Shown here: positions 1 through 5,906 of the stretch, piece by piece | Layout of the letters: the number at the start of each line of letters is the position of its first letter | Position numbering within the stretch: the first letter of the stretch is position 1 | Source: Actinomycetota bacterium | GTDB taxonomy: Bacteria > Actinomycetota > Thermoleophilia > Solirubrobacterales > Solirubrobacteraceae | Assembly: GCA_019348435.1 (NCBI GenBank) | Contig: JAHWJM010000030.1 | Location: 1 to 12,797, forward strand | Direction: 5' to 3' | DNA: 12,797 bases | Notes under the pieces: generated by a model | Seen by the model: the letters and a program-made list of their open reading frames with translations, nothing else | Databases searched by the model: none | Told to the model about the DNA's origin: nothing | Position numbers and translations under genes: made by a program

Positions 1-239
1 CGGAGGAGCTTGGCGGCCGGGCAGACCCACACGTCCCGCCCGGCGTCGTAGCCGAAATGGTCGGCCGACCAGACGCCCGCCTTGCTCCGCGCCGCCGGGT
101 CGTCTCGCCCGGCCGCGATCAGGAGGTCGATGCCGTCGCCATCCTCGGCGGCGTTCTCGCCGCTGAAGTACCCGGCGTCGGCGCTCGCCGTCGTCGGCGT
201 CTGCTCCGCGATCTCCGCCACCGCGCGGAGGGCCCGCAC
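1..239 (-). mobile_element. IS1182-like transposase fragment, partial at left edge and truncated on its 5' side
   Basis: Read on the minus strand with codons ending at position 3, this gives a continuous peptide with the core pattern of IS1182-type DDE transposases: a helix with AEIAEQTPTTASADAGYF (about 218-165), then SGEN, then GID..IAAGRDD, then HFGYD..RDVWVCPAAKLL at the window edge. In that family the ADAGY(F/Y)SEEN block carries a catalytic Asp, and the YDxxRDVxxCPxGxxL block follows it. The frame stays open beyond 239 toward higher coordinates, but the residues there are Pro/Gly/Arg-rich and do not resemble the transposase N-terminal part (about 250 residues expected). The gene therefore looks cut on its 5' side, while its 3' side continues beyond the window. 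No terminal inverted repeat could be identified. The assignment rests on motif recognition only. Confidence 0.62.
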
Positions 240-451
240 CCGCCCGAGCAGGCCCGGCCGGTGGCCGACGGCGCGGTTCGCCTCACCACCCGACCGGCCC
301 GACCCGTCGAGCCCGGCCCGCCCGCGGAGCTGCCGTGGCTCGACGACGTTGACGCCGGCGGCGGCGGCGGGGTGGGGGAGGGGGACCGGTGACCCGGGGC
401 CGGTCGATTGGCGCGCTGGTCCCGTTGGCGGCGTGTGAGCCCGACGGGTTG
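240..451. other. unassigned G/C-rich junction between transposase and treY remnants
   Basis: All six readings of this stretch give Pro/Arg/Gly/Ala-rich peptides with no family resemblance; neither the transposase nor TreY can be followed through it. It holds a G-rich tract at 369-399 with runs of 4, 5, 5 and 4 G separated by 1, 1 and 11 bases, which could form a G-quadruplex on the plus strand. It is the breakpoint zone between two truncated genes. Confidence 0.45.
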
Positions 452-1471
452 ATGGTGATGAGCGAGGGCAGCTACGTCCGGCTGCTGGCGCTCAACGACG
501 TCGGCGGCGATCCCGGCCGCTGGGGCATCTCGGTCGACGAGTTCCATGCCGCCAATACCGAGCGCGCGCGCCGCTTTCCGCAGAACCTGCTTGTCACGCA
601 GACGCACGACACGAAGCGCTCGGGCGACGCGCGGGCGCGAATCGGCGCGCTGAGCGCAATGGCCGAGGGCTGGGCGACGTGCGTGCGGCGCTGGTATGAG
701 CTGACCGACGAGCTCGTCGTCGACGGCGTCGGGCGCGGCGGACCGGATCCCCAGGAGCGCTACCTCATCTTCCAGACGCTGGCCGGGGTGTGGCCGATCT
801 CGCCCGAGCGCCTCGAGGGCTACGTCGAGAAGGCGCTGCGCGAGGCGAAGCGCAACACGAACTGGGTCGACCAGAACCACGACTGGGAGGATCGCGTCAA
901 GCGCTTCGCGGTCGCGCTGCTCACGCACGGGCCCTTCATCGACTCCTTCGAGCCGTTCGTGGCGGAGGTCGCCGCCGCCGGTGAGCGCGCGGCGCTCGGT
1001 CAGCTGCTGCTGAAGCTCACGGTGCCGGGCGTGCCCGACGTCTACCAGGGCGACGAGCTGATCGATCTCTCGCTCGTCGATCCCGACAACCGGCGGCCGG
1101 TGGACTGGGATGCGCGGCGCGACGCGCTGGAGGCGTTGCAGGGCGGTGCGCAGCCGACGCGCGAGACGATGAAGCTGCACATCATCTCGCGGGCCCTGGC
1201 GTTGCGGGCGCGCCGGCCGGAGGTCTTCGGCGCGGGCGGGGGCTATGAGCCGCTCGAGGCGGGACCCGACGTGGTGGCGTTCAGCCGGGGGTCGGGCGGT
1301 GAGGTCGTCGTCGTGGTGGCGTTGCGCCGCGCAGGGGAAGGCGCTTGCGTGCAGCTTCCCGCGGGTGCGTACCGCGCCGTGCTGACCGGGCGCGAGATGC
1401 AGGTCGGCGCAGCCACGCCCGTGGGGAGACTGGTAGAGCCGCACGGGCTCGTGCTGCTCGAGCGCGTCTGA
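452..1471 (+). CDS. treY: maltooligosyltrehalose synthase TreY, C-terminal part only (5'-truncated, probable pseudogene)
   Basis: TreY converts the reducing-end alpha-1,4 bond of maltooligosaccharides to an alpha-1,1 bond in the TreY/TreZ trehalose pathway; it is a cytoplasmic GH13 enzyme. Homology begins abruptly at about 473 with YVRLLALNDVGGDPGRWG, which in TreY follows a conserved KGVEDTAFYR-like block that is absent here. The rest is well preserved: THDTKRSGDARARI (holding the conserved GH13 region IV His-Asp), NWVDQNHDWE, VPGVPDVYQGDEL, VDPDNRRPVDW and the C-terminal beta domain to the stop. About 335 of the usual 700-800 residues remain. The part of the barrel carrying the nucleophile and acid/base is missing, so this fragment should be inactive. 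The Met codons at 452 and 458, or the GTG at 389, are only in-frame possibilities, not true starts. No treZ is adjacent. Confidence 0.85.
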   Translation: MVMSEGSYVRLLALNDVGGDPGRWGISVDEFHAANTERARRFPQNLLVTQTHDTKRSGDARARIGALSAMAEGWATCVRRWYELTDELVVDGVGRGGPDPQERYLIFQTLAGVWPISPERLEGYVEKALREAKRNTNWVDQNHDWEDRVKRFAVALLTHGPFIDSFEPFVAEVAAAGERAALGQLLLKLTVPGVPDVYQGDELIDLSLVDPDNRRPVDWDARRDALEALQGGAQPTRETMKLHIISRALALRARRPEVFGAGGGYEPLEAGPDVVAFSRGSGGEVVVVVALRRAGEGACVQLPAGAYRAVLTGREMQVGAATPVGRLVEPHGLVLLERV

Positions 1472-1483
1472 CCTGTCGTCACG

Positions 1484-1509
1484 GCGCCCCAGGCCGCGGC
1501 CTGAGGCGC
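1484..1509 (+). terminator. strong inverted repeat after treY
   Basis: Positions 1490-1503 form a perfect 14-bp palindrome (CAGGCCGCGGCCTG). After one C/A mismatch the pairing resumes for five more bases on each side (GCGCC at 1484-1488 with GGCGC at 1505-1509). It lies 13 bases after the treY stop and before the next promoter, where a transcription terminator would sit. No T tract follows, as is common in high-GC actinobacteria. A protein-binding site is the alternative. Confidence 0.45.
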
Positions 1510-1532
1510 AGCGGGGCCTGCAGCGCCTGCGT

Positions 1533-1538
1533 CATACT
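1533..1538 (+). promoter_or_regulatory. -10-like element (CATACT) for the lamin-tail operon, leaderless start
   Basis: CATACT matches TATAAT at four of six positions and ends 7 bases before the GTG start at 1546, so transcription would begin at or next to the start codon. No Shine-Dalgarno is present. No convincing -35 is seen. Confidence 0.4.
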
Positions 1539-1545
1539 CGCGGCC

Positions 1546-2166
1546 GTGAAACTTCCACTTCTCGCATTCGCCGCGCTGCTGACGAGCGCTGCCGTGCTGG
1601 CGCCCACCGCTGCCGCCAGCCCCTCCGCCGACCTCGCCGCGATGATCCGCGACCACGCTCGTGACGACAAGCTCACGCCCTGCCGGTTCACGAAGAACCA
1701 GCTCAACAACGCCCGCATGCAGATCTCGGGCGACATCGACGTCTACGGCAAGGGCATCCGCACCGCGATCAACCGCGAGCTGCGGCGCTGGCGCGACGGC
1801 AAGTGCCGGGGCAAGCGCGGCGGGGCGAAGCTGCGGATCGTGCGCGTCAGGGCGACAGGTCCCGCCGGCAAGGAGTCGATCACGATCCGCAACCTCGCCG
1901 GCAAGACCGTCAACCTGCGCAACTACGCGCTGCGCGACAGCACCGACCACGTCATCAAGTTCCGCTCGACGAAGCTCAAGCGCGGCGCGCGGCTGAAGGT
2001 CATCACCGGCTGTCGCAAGGGGCACCACAAGCCGTTCAGGCGCGGGTCGAGCTACTACGCCTGCCGCTCGGTCGAGGTCTGGGACGACGCGGGCGACGTC
2101 GTCGAGCTGCTCGGCCCCGGCGGCGGGCTGCTGTCGCGCAAGCAGTACGGGACGCCGCCCGCGTGA
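1546..2166 (+). CDS. secreted lamin-tail-domain protein
   Basis: A 206-residue exported protein. Residues 1-24 are a clear signal peptide (basic start, hydrophobic LLAFAALLTSAAVLAP core, AAA before Ser25). Residues 26-93 form a mainly helical, basic region with Cys46 and Cys87. Residues 95-206 look like a lamin tail domain (LTD, Ig-like beta sandwich): IVRVRATGPAGKESITIRNL, VNLRNYALRDSTDHVIKF, LKVITG, then VWDDAGDVVELLGPGGGLLSRK. In bacteria LTDs occur in extracellular proteins, often with nucleases or peptidases; the exact role is unknown. Two further cysteines, 156 and 173, flank a His/Arg-rich loop where LTDs usually have a TGxG...W turn, and may form a disulfide. GTG 1546 is chosen because it gives the signal peptide directly and follows a -10-like element. 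The stop overlaps the next gene by four bases. Confidence 0.8.
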   Translation: MKLPLLAFAALLTSAAVLAPTAAASPSADLAAMIRDHARDDKLTPCRFTKNQLNNARMQISGDIDVYGKGIRTAINRELRRWRDGKCRGKRGGAKLRIVRVRATGPAGKESITIRNLAGKTVNLRNYALRDSTDHVIKFRSTKLKRGARLKVITGCRKGHHKPFRRGSSYYACRSVEVWDDAGDVVELLGPGGGLLSRKQYGTPPA

Positions 2167-2372
2167 GCGTCGTCAAGATCAACGCGATCACGGTCCCGCG
2201 CGAGCGCTCGGAGGAGGACTTCCAGGCCTGGCTGTCGGGCCCGGACTTCAAGCCCGGTCATGCGCAGCACCGCACGGGCGGCGCGGTGGGGACGTCGAGC
2301 GAGCTGTGGTCCTTCGACGTGCTCGAGCTCGAAGGTCCGGCGGTGCCGGCGACGGCAGGCACCGAGGCGTGA
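2163..2372 (+). CDS. short antibiotic biosynthesis monooxygenase (ABM)-family protein, apparently missing its central region
   Basis: A 69-residue product starting at GTG 2163, overlapping the upstream stop as GTGA and itself overlapping the M23 gene in the same way. The N-terminus VVKINAITVP is the typical first strand of ABM/heme-degrading-monooxygenase-like proteins of actinobacteria. The C-terminal two thirds (RSEEDFQAWLSGPDFKPGHAQ, then GTSSELWSFDVLE) match the last helix and final strand of the same family. The roughly 45 residues normally between them (the helix and the GFEGFELLRP...VVTRW strands) are absent without loss of frame. Such a protein would lack most of the ferredoxin-like barrel, so monooxygenase or heme-degrading activity is unlikely. 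It may be a decaying gene kept for translational coupling, or a reduced domain with another role. Family assignment is from motif memory. Confidence 0.6.
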   Translation: MSVVKINAITVPRERSEEDFQAWLSGPDFKPGHAQHRTGGAVGTSSELWSFDVLELEGPAVPATAGTEA

Positions 2373-3208
2373 GGCCGCGGCGACGCGCGCTCGTCGCGAC
2401 CGCGGCGATCGCCACGCTTGTCCCCGCGGCCGTCGTGGCCGGATCGGTGGCGGATACCGCCCCGCCCGCCCCTCCGCCGCCGCCGCCCGAGTTCAGGATC
2501 CTCGACGCGAAGGTCAGCCCGCGCCACGCGTACTTCGCGGGAAGGCCGGTGGCGATCGCCTTCAGGATCGCGGCGCCCGAGGCGATGGCGCTACAGGTTG
2601 ACGTCGTGCGCGACAAGACCGACAGGCCGGTACGGCGCCTCAGGCTGCCTGCGGCGGCGCCGGACGTCGCGCAGCGCCTCGACTGGGACGGCCTGACCGG
2701 CGGCGGCAAGGTCGCGCCCAACGGGAGCTACCGGATCCGCATCCGCGGCGCCGACGGCCGCGTGCGCCGGGGTGGGACCTTCAGGTTGCGCAGCCACACG
2801 TATCCCGTCCGCGGCCGGCACGCCGACCGCGGGCCGATCGGCACCTTCGGCGTGGCGCGCAACGGCGGGCGCACGCACGAGGGCTTCGACGTCAACGCCG
2901 CCTGCGGGACGCCGCTCGTCGCCGCCCGCGGCGGGCGCGTGGTGCGCGCCGGCTATGACCCCGTGCTCTACGGCAACGTCGTGATCATCCGCGGCGAGCG
3001 CACGCAGCGCGACTACTGGTACTCGCACATGAAGCACACGCCGCGGCTGCGCGTCGGCGACCGCGTCCGCACCGGCCAGCGGATCGGCAGCGTCGGCGAC
3101 ACCGGCAACGCGCGCACGATCGGCTGCCACCTGCACTTCGAGATCCACTCGCGCGGGCGACCGATCGACCCGGCGCCCGAGTTGCGCGCCTGGGACCGCT
3201 GGAGCTAA
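2369..3208 (+). CDS. secreted M23 family (LytM-type) metallopeptidase
   Basis: A 279-residue exported zinc peptidase, probably a cell-wall hydrolase or regulator cutting peptidoglycan cross-links. Residues 1-30 are a signal peptide or N-terminal anchor with a twin-Arg-like basic start (RPRRR), followed by a Pro-rich linker (PPAPPPPPPEF). Residues about 42-135 resemble the FlgD/Ig-like fold with LDWDGLTGGGKVAPNGSYRIRI. The M23 domain spans about 155-270 with all ligands visible: H170-x3-D174 (HEGFD), catalytic His220 (WYSHMKH) and H254-L-H256 (CHLHFEIH). It also has the G(D/N)xG-type turns GDTGNARTIG. GTG 2369 overlaps the previous stop by four bases, so translation should be coupled. The gene ends convergently on the next one with no room for a terminator. 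Confidence 0.9.
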   Translation: MRPRRRALVATAAIATLVPAAVVAGSVADTAPPAPPPPPPEFRILDAKVSPRHAYFAGRPVAIAFRIAAPEAMALQVDVVRDKTDRPVRRLRLPAAAPDVAQRLDWDGLTGGGKVAPNGSYRIRIRGADGRVRRGGTFRLRSHTYPVRGRHADRGPIGTFGVARNGGRTHEGFDVNAACGTPLVAARGGRVVRAGYDPVLYGNVVIIRGERTQRDYWYSHMKHTPRLRVGDRVRTGQRIGSVGDTGNARTIGCHLHFEIHSRGRPIDPAPELRAWDRWS

Positions 3209-4467
3209 CGCTGCACATCGCTCCCACACGCCGAGCCTGCGATCGGCGCGTGGACGATGATCAGCTCGGTGTCGTCGGGTCGGTCGCGCGCCGTCCAGCG
3301 CCCGTCGTGGGAGGGGAGGTTGTTGTCGTTGGCGATCAGCAGGCGATCCTCTCCGAGGAATTCCACGCTCTCGACGGACTGCAGCGGGAAGGAGAAGCGG
3401 CTGCCGACGCCGAACTCGCCCGGCCGCGGCGGCGATGAGATCCCGTGAGGGTCGCGGATGGCCAGCAGGTCGACGACGAGGCGCTTGACGAGGTGCCCAT
3501 CGGCGTTGCGGCGCCGCAGGTCGATCGCGTAGATCTTCTTCTGTCGCGCGGCCGCCCCCTGCTCGTCGTCGCGTTCGATCAGCACGAAGCGCTGATCGCC
3601 CAGCGACGTCATGTCGCCGATCAAGGCGTCGGGAAAGTCGGCGTCGGTGCGGTAGGACCAGGTGCGGCCGGTGAAGCGCTCCTTGCGCAGGTCGAACTCC
3701 ATGATGATGCGGCGGTGCCGGTCGCTGTCGTTGCGCCAAGCTCCCTCCAGCATCGGATACGCGCGCGTGCCGTCGGTCGAACTCGCCATCGCCTCGAAGC
3801 CGCGGCTGTCGGGGATCGTCCAGCCGTCGCGCGTCGCGAGCGACGGGTTCTGCGGCGACTGCGCGCCGCGTAGCGCGAACGGGGCGGCGAGGACGTTGCC
3901 GGTCGCGTCGGTGTGCAGCAGAAACGGCCCGAACTCATCGCCAAACCAGAAGGTGCCGTCGTTCGCGCGGAACACCGACTCCGGATCGAGGTCGGCGCCG
4001 GTCAGCAGCCGGTCGGGCCGCGTGAGCGCGAACGGGATACGGCCGTCGGGATCGCGCAGCGACACGAAGTCGCGCACGTCGATCGTTCCGTCGCCGCCGC
4101 GCGCGGTGCGAAACCGCGGCCGGATGCGGTAGAGGCGCAGCAGGAAGTGCGCGGACTTGTCCTTCGCGCCGTAGCCGTTGTCGGGCATCGCCCAGAACTC
4201 GCCGCCACCCGCCTCCAGGATTGCCGAGAATCCGGCGACAGGTTGGTCGGCAAAGGGCGGCGTCACCCCGTTGTCGGCGCTGATCGCTTTCCCCGACGTC
4301 GGCCCGACGTGCTCGGCGGTCGCTGGGAGGATCGCCCGCGCGAGCAACGTGGTTGCAGGCGCGTCAGGATCGGGAGGCAGCGCGCCGTCTGTCGAATCGT
4401 CGCCACAGCCGACAGCGATAACCAGGAGAACCAGGAGGCTGACCGCTGTGGCCGCACGAAGCCGCAT
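3205..4467 (-). CDS. lipoprotein of the phytase-like esterase family (esterase-like activity of phytase domain)
   Basis: A 420-residue protein with a lipoprotein signal (LLVLLVIAVGC, lipid-modified Cys21), so it should sit on the outer face of the membrane. The remainder matches the phytase-like domain often named 'esterase-like activity of phytase': GFSAILEAGGGEFWAMPDNGYGAKDKS, FVSLRDPDGRIPF, LTGADLDPESVFRANDGTFWFGDEFGPFLLH, GFEAMASSTDGTRAYPMLE, then ESVEFLGEDRLLIANDNNLPSHDGR, a beta-propeller-like layout with acidic loop residues. Substrate is unknown; phosphate-ester or other ester hydrolysis is the family guess. Length is usual for the family. The start ATG gives the signal peptide directly and has GATAGT 10 bases upstream. 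Its TAG stop overlaps the TAA of the opposing M23 gene by two bases. Confidence 0.82.
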   Translation of the reverse strand: MRLRAATAVSLLVLLVIAVGCGDDSTDGALPPDPDAPATTLLARAILPATAEHVGPTSGKAISADNGVTPPFADQPVAGFSAILEAGGGEFWAMPDNGYGAKDKSAHFLLRLYRIRPRFRTARGGDGTIDVRDFVSLRDPDGRIPFALTRPDRLLTGADLDPESVFRANDGTFWFGDEFGPFLLHTDATGNVLAAPFALRGAQSPQNPSLATRDGWTIPDSRGFEAMASSTDGTRAYPMLEGAWRNDSDRHRRIIMEFDLRKERFTGRTWSYRTDADFPDALIGDMTSLGDQRFVLIERDDEQGAAARQKKIYAIDLRRRNADGHLVKRLVVDLLAIRDPHGISSPPRPGEFGVGSRFSFPLQSVESVEFLGEDRLLIANDNNLPSHDGRWTARDRPDDTELIIVHAPIAGSACGSDVQR

Positions 4468-4477
4468 CCGTCAGCCG

Positions 4478-4483
4478 ACTATC
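4478..4483 (-). promoter_or_regulatory. -10-like element (GATAGT) for the phytase-like lipoprotein gene
   Basis: On the minus strand GATAGT matches TATAAT at four of six positions and ends 10 bases before the ATG at 4467. No Shine-Dalgarno lies between. The gene is 115 bases downstream of the MBL-like gene on the same strand and so probably has its own promoter. Confidence 0.35.
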
Positions 4484-4582
4484 CCTCGCGGCGCCACGCA
4501 GTCAACGCGACGCCGCCTGGATCGTCGGACTCCAAAGCGCTGTAGACGGCTACTCGTCGCCGAGCACGTGGAGACGGCCGGA

Positions 4583-5188
4583 TCAGCTATCCGAGCTCTC
4601 CGCGAATGCCCGCAGCGCGGCCTTCCCATCGCCGATCAGCGCGCCGCCGTGCGCAAGCAGCAAGCTGTCGAAGTCTTCGTCCAGGAGGCGCCGGAACGAT
4701 TCGCGCAGCGCCCGAGTGACCGCTTCGGGATCGTCCATCAGGTACTCCAAGGCGACAAGTGATCCGTCCGCTGACCGGACGAGGGCGTCTCCCAGGGCAA
4801 GAGCGCCGTCGCCGACCGCGATATGGAACGCCGTCTCATCCGGAAACAGAGCTCCGACCTCAAGTGCCACGATCCCCGGCGCGACGACGTTTCCGAACCT
4901 GAACCCCTCGACCCTCTGGCCGGGCCCGAAGCGGTCGAGCGCGGTCTCGTGTGACGTGACGGTGCAGCCGAACTCCTGCGAGAACCGGTCACTGTCGCGG
5001 TAGTGGTGGTGATCTGTGAGAAGGACGCGGCTGGGCTCTCGGTGGCCGGCGAACCACTCGAGCCCCTCGCTTGGCAGCATGGGGTCGATCAGCGCGGCTG
5101 AGGACTCGACGAAGTACGAGTCGACGTCTTGCTGGATCCCTTCGTGGAAGGTGGTCCAGTGAAACAGGCCTGGGCGGATCTCGTTCAC
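4583..5188 (-). CDS. MBL-fold metallo-hydrolase-like protein
   Basis: A 201-residue protein resembling an actinobacterial branch of the metallo-beta-lactamase fold: FHEGIQQDVDSYFVESSAALIDPMLP (first strands), VLLTDHHHYRDSDRF (position of the HxHxDH metal motif), APGIVALEVGALFPDETAFHI, and SLLLAHGGALIGDGKAAL (later His strand). The metal motif is atypical: HHH-Y-R-D replaces H-x-H-x-D-H, so metal binding may be altered or reduced. The substrate is unknown. The GTG at 5188 is chosen because homology begins with NEIRPGLFHW and a CAGGG lies 7-8 bases upstream; an in-frame TTG at 5218 would add ten residues without family resemblance. It may be co-transcribed with the downstream lipoprotein gene, but the 115-base gap argues for separate units. 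Confidence 0.75.
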   Translation of the reverse strand: MNEIRPGLFHWTTFHEGIQQDVDSYFVESSAALIDPMLPSEGLEWFAGHREPSRVLLTDHHHYRDSDRFSQEFGCTVTSHETALDRFGPGQRVEGFRFGNVVAPGIVALEVGALFPDETAFHIAVGDGALALGDALVRSADGSLVALEYLMDDPEAVTRALRESFRRLLDEDFDSLLLAHGGALIGDGKAALRAFAESSDS

Positions 5189-5287
5189 GAAAACGCCCTG
5201 ACGCGTCGTGCCGCGCAACGCGCGATATCCGCACTCGGCGCGTCATGATCGTGAGATCGGCCTCGGCGCCGGCGTCGGATCGCGCAC

Positions 5288-5306
5288 CGGCGGCAGTACG
5301 CCGCCG
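5288..5306 (-). terminator. hairpin after the small zinc-ribbon gene
   Basis: CGGCGGC (5288-5294) and GCCGCCG (5300-5306) pair perfectly around a five-base loop AGTAC. On the minus strand this lies 22 bases after the stop of the zinc-ribbon gene and upstream of the MBL-like gene. There is no T tract. No gene is seen between 5189 and 5328. Confidence 0.45.
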
Positions 5307-5328
5307 CCGGCTACCGAGCCGTGGATCG

Positions 5329-5538
5329 CTAGAAGCCGGCCCAGCGCTCGGAGGAGCGCGGCCGCTCGCGCTGGCGGCGGCAGAGCACGCACAGCACGTC
5401 GCAATCCTCGGGACGTTGCGCGTCGGCATCGGCGTACTCGTGGCGCCGCTCGCCCGCGAACCAGACGTGGCCGCAGTCGTCGCAGGTGCGCTCGTTGGGG
5501 TCCGGCCAGCCCTCGGGTGTCGGGGCCGCGGGGCTCAT
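5329..5538 (-). CDS. small zinc-ribbon protein of unknown function
   Basis: A 69-residue protein beginning at the ATG at 5538, whose first bases overlap the upstream stop (ATGA). It has two CxxC knuckles, C19-D-D-C22 followed by GHVWF, and C50-V-L-C53, with an additional Cys46, which is the layout of a zinc ribbon. The spacer (GERRHEYADADAQRPEDCD) is acidic, while the C-terminus (RRQRERPRSSERW) is basic. No signal peptide or membrane segment is visible, so it should be cytoplasmic. It may bind nucleic acid or a partner protein; no known family is recognised. Coupling to the preceding helical protein suggests the two act together. Coding support comes from the conserved Cys spacing and the exact ATGA junction. 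Confidence 0.65.
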   Translation of the reverse strand: MSPAAPTPEGWPDPNERTCDDCGHVWFAGERRHEYADADAQRPEDCDVLCVLCRRQRERPRSSERWAGF

Positions 5539-5870
5539 CGGCTCGACGACGCGCGCGCGGCGCCCTGTCGCGGCGACAGGTCGCCGCTGGCGACCTTGAA
5601 CGCGATCGTGTCGATGTAGTCGCGCTTGCCGTCGCGCGTGCGCGTGCCCGCCTGCGCCGGCGTCACGCGCAGGTCGTCGAGCTCGCGCGCCGCCTCGGGA
5701 TCGAAGCAGCGCGCCTCCAGCCACTTCGCCGCCCGCTCGTCGTCGAAGCCGGCGTCGGTCCACGCCTTCGCTGCCTCCGCGGGATCGCCGATGTGGTCGG
5801 CCAGCTCGCCGAAGCGGGTGATCGTGTCGACGCTCGTCGTGAACTTTCGCCAAGGGGACATCGTCTGCAT
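5535..5870 (-). CDS. small helical protein with short pseudo-repeats, unknown function
   Basis: A 111-residue cytoplasmic protein. After MSPWRKFTTSVDTITRFGELADHIGDP it carries a run of about 14-residue helical units: AGFDDERAAKWLEA, then RCFDPEAARELDDL, then RVTPAQA. This pattern of hydrophobic-F/V-[DT][DP]-x-x-A resembles the 'AGFxPxxAxxW' repeats of some actinobacterial hypothetical proteins; I do not recognise a named family. The C-terminal part (GKRDYIDTIAFKVASGDLSP) is mixed. The ATG at 5870 or the one at 5861 could be the start; neither has a clear Shine-Dalgarno. An in-frame ATG further upstream at 5948 is less likely, because the added residues look non-coding and it lies beyond the promoter palindrome. 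The TGA stop overlaps the zinc-ribbon ATG. Confidence 0.6.
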   Translation of the reverse strand: MQTMSPWRKFTTSVDTITRFGELADHIGDPAEAAKAWTDAGFDDERAAKWLEARCFDPEAARELDDLRVTPAQAGTRTRDGKRDYIDTIAFKVASGDLSPRQGAARASSSR

Positions 5871-5896
5871 GCTGCCCGATTTGCGCGCGCGGTGAA

Positions 5897-5906
5897 AGCT
5901 TAAGCT
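5897..5906. promoter_or_regulatory. 10-bp AT-rich palindrome acting as a possible bidirectional -10
   Basis: AGCTTAAGCT is perfectly self-complementary and reads TAAGCT (TAnnnT) on both strands: 5901-5906 on plus and 5902-5897 on minus. It lies between the divergent helical-protein gene (start 5870, -) and the PEP mutase-family gene (start 5965, +), and is a striking AT island in GC-rich sequence. Predicted leaders are about 20 and 50 bases. A regulator site is the alternative. Confidence 0.4.

Noticed and set aside
119..1444. Long minus-strand open frame opposite treY (about 441 codons)
   Set aside because: Arg/Ala/Pro/His-rich with no family pattern; it is the complement of the clearly conserved treY frame, an expected by-product of high GC.
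1261..1545. Longer N-terminal extension of the lamin-tail protein from an ATG at 1345
   Set aside because: It would overlap treY by over 120 bases, cross the 1484-1509 dyad and hide the signal peptide; GTG 1546 fits export and the -10-like element.
2591..3739. Minus-strand open frame across the M23 and phytase-like genes
   Set aside because: Composition is low-complexity Arg/Ala/Asp and it overlaps two genes with intact motifs.
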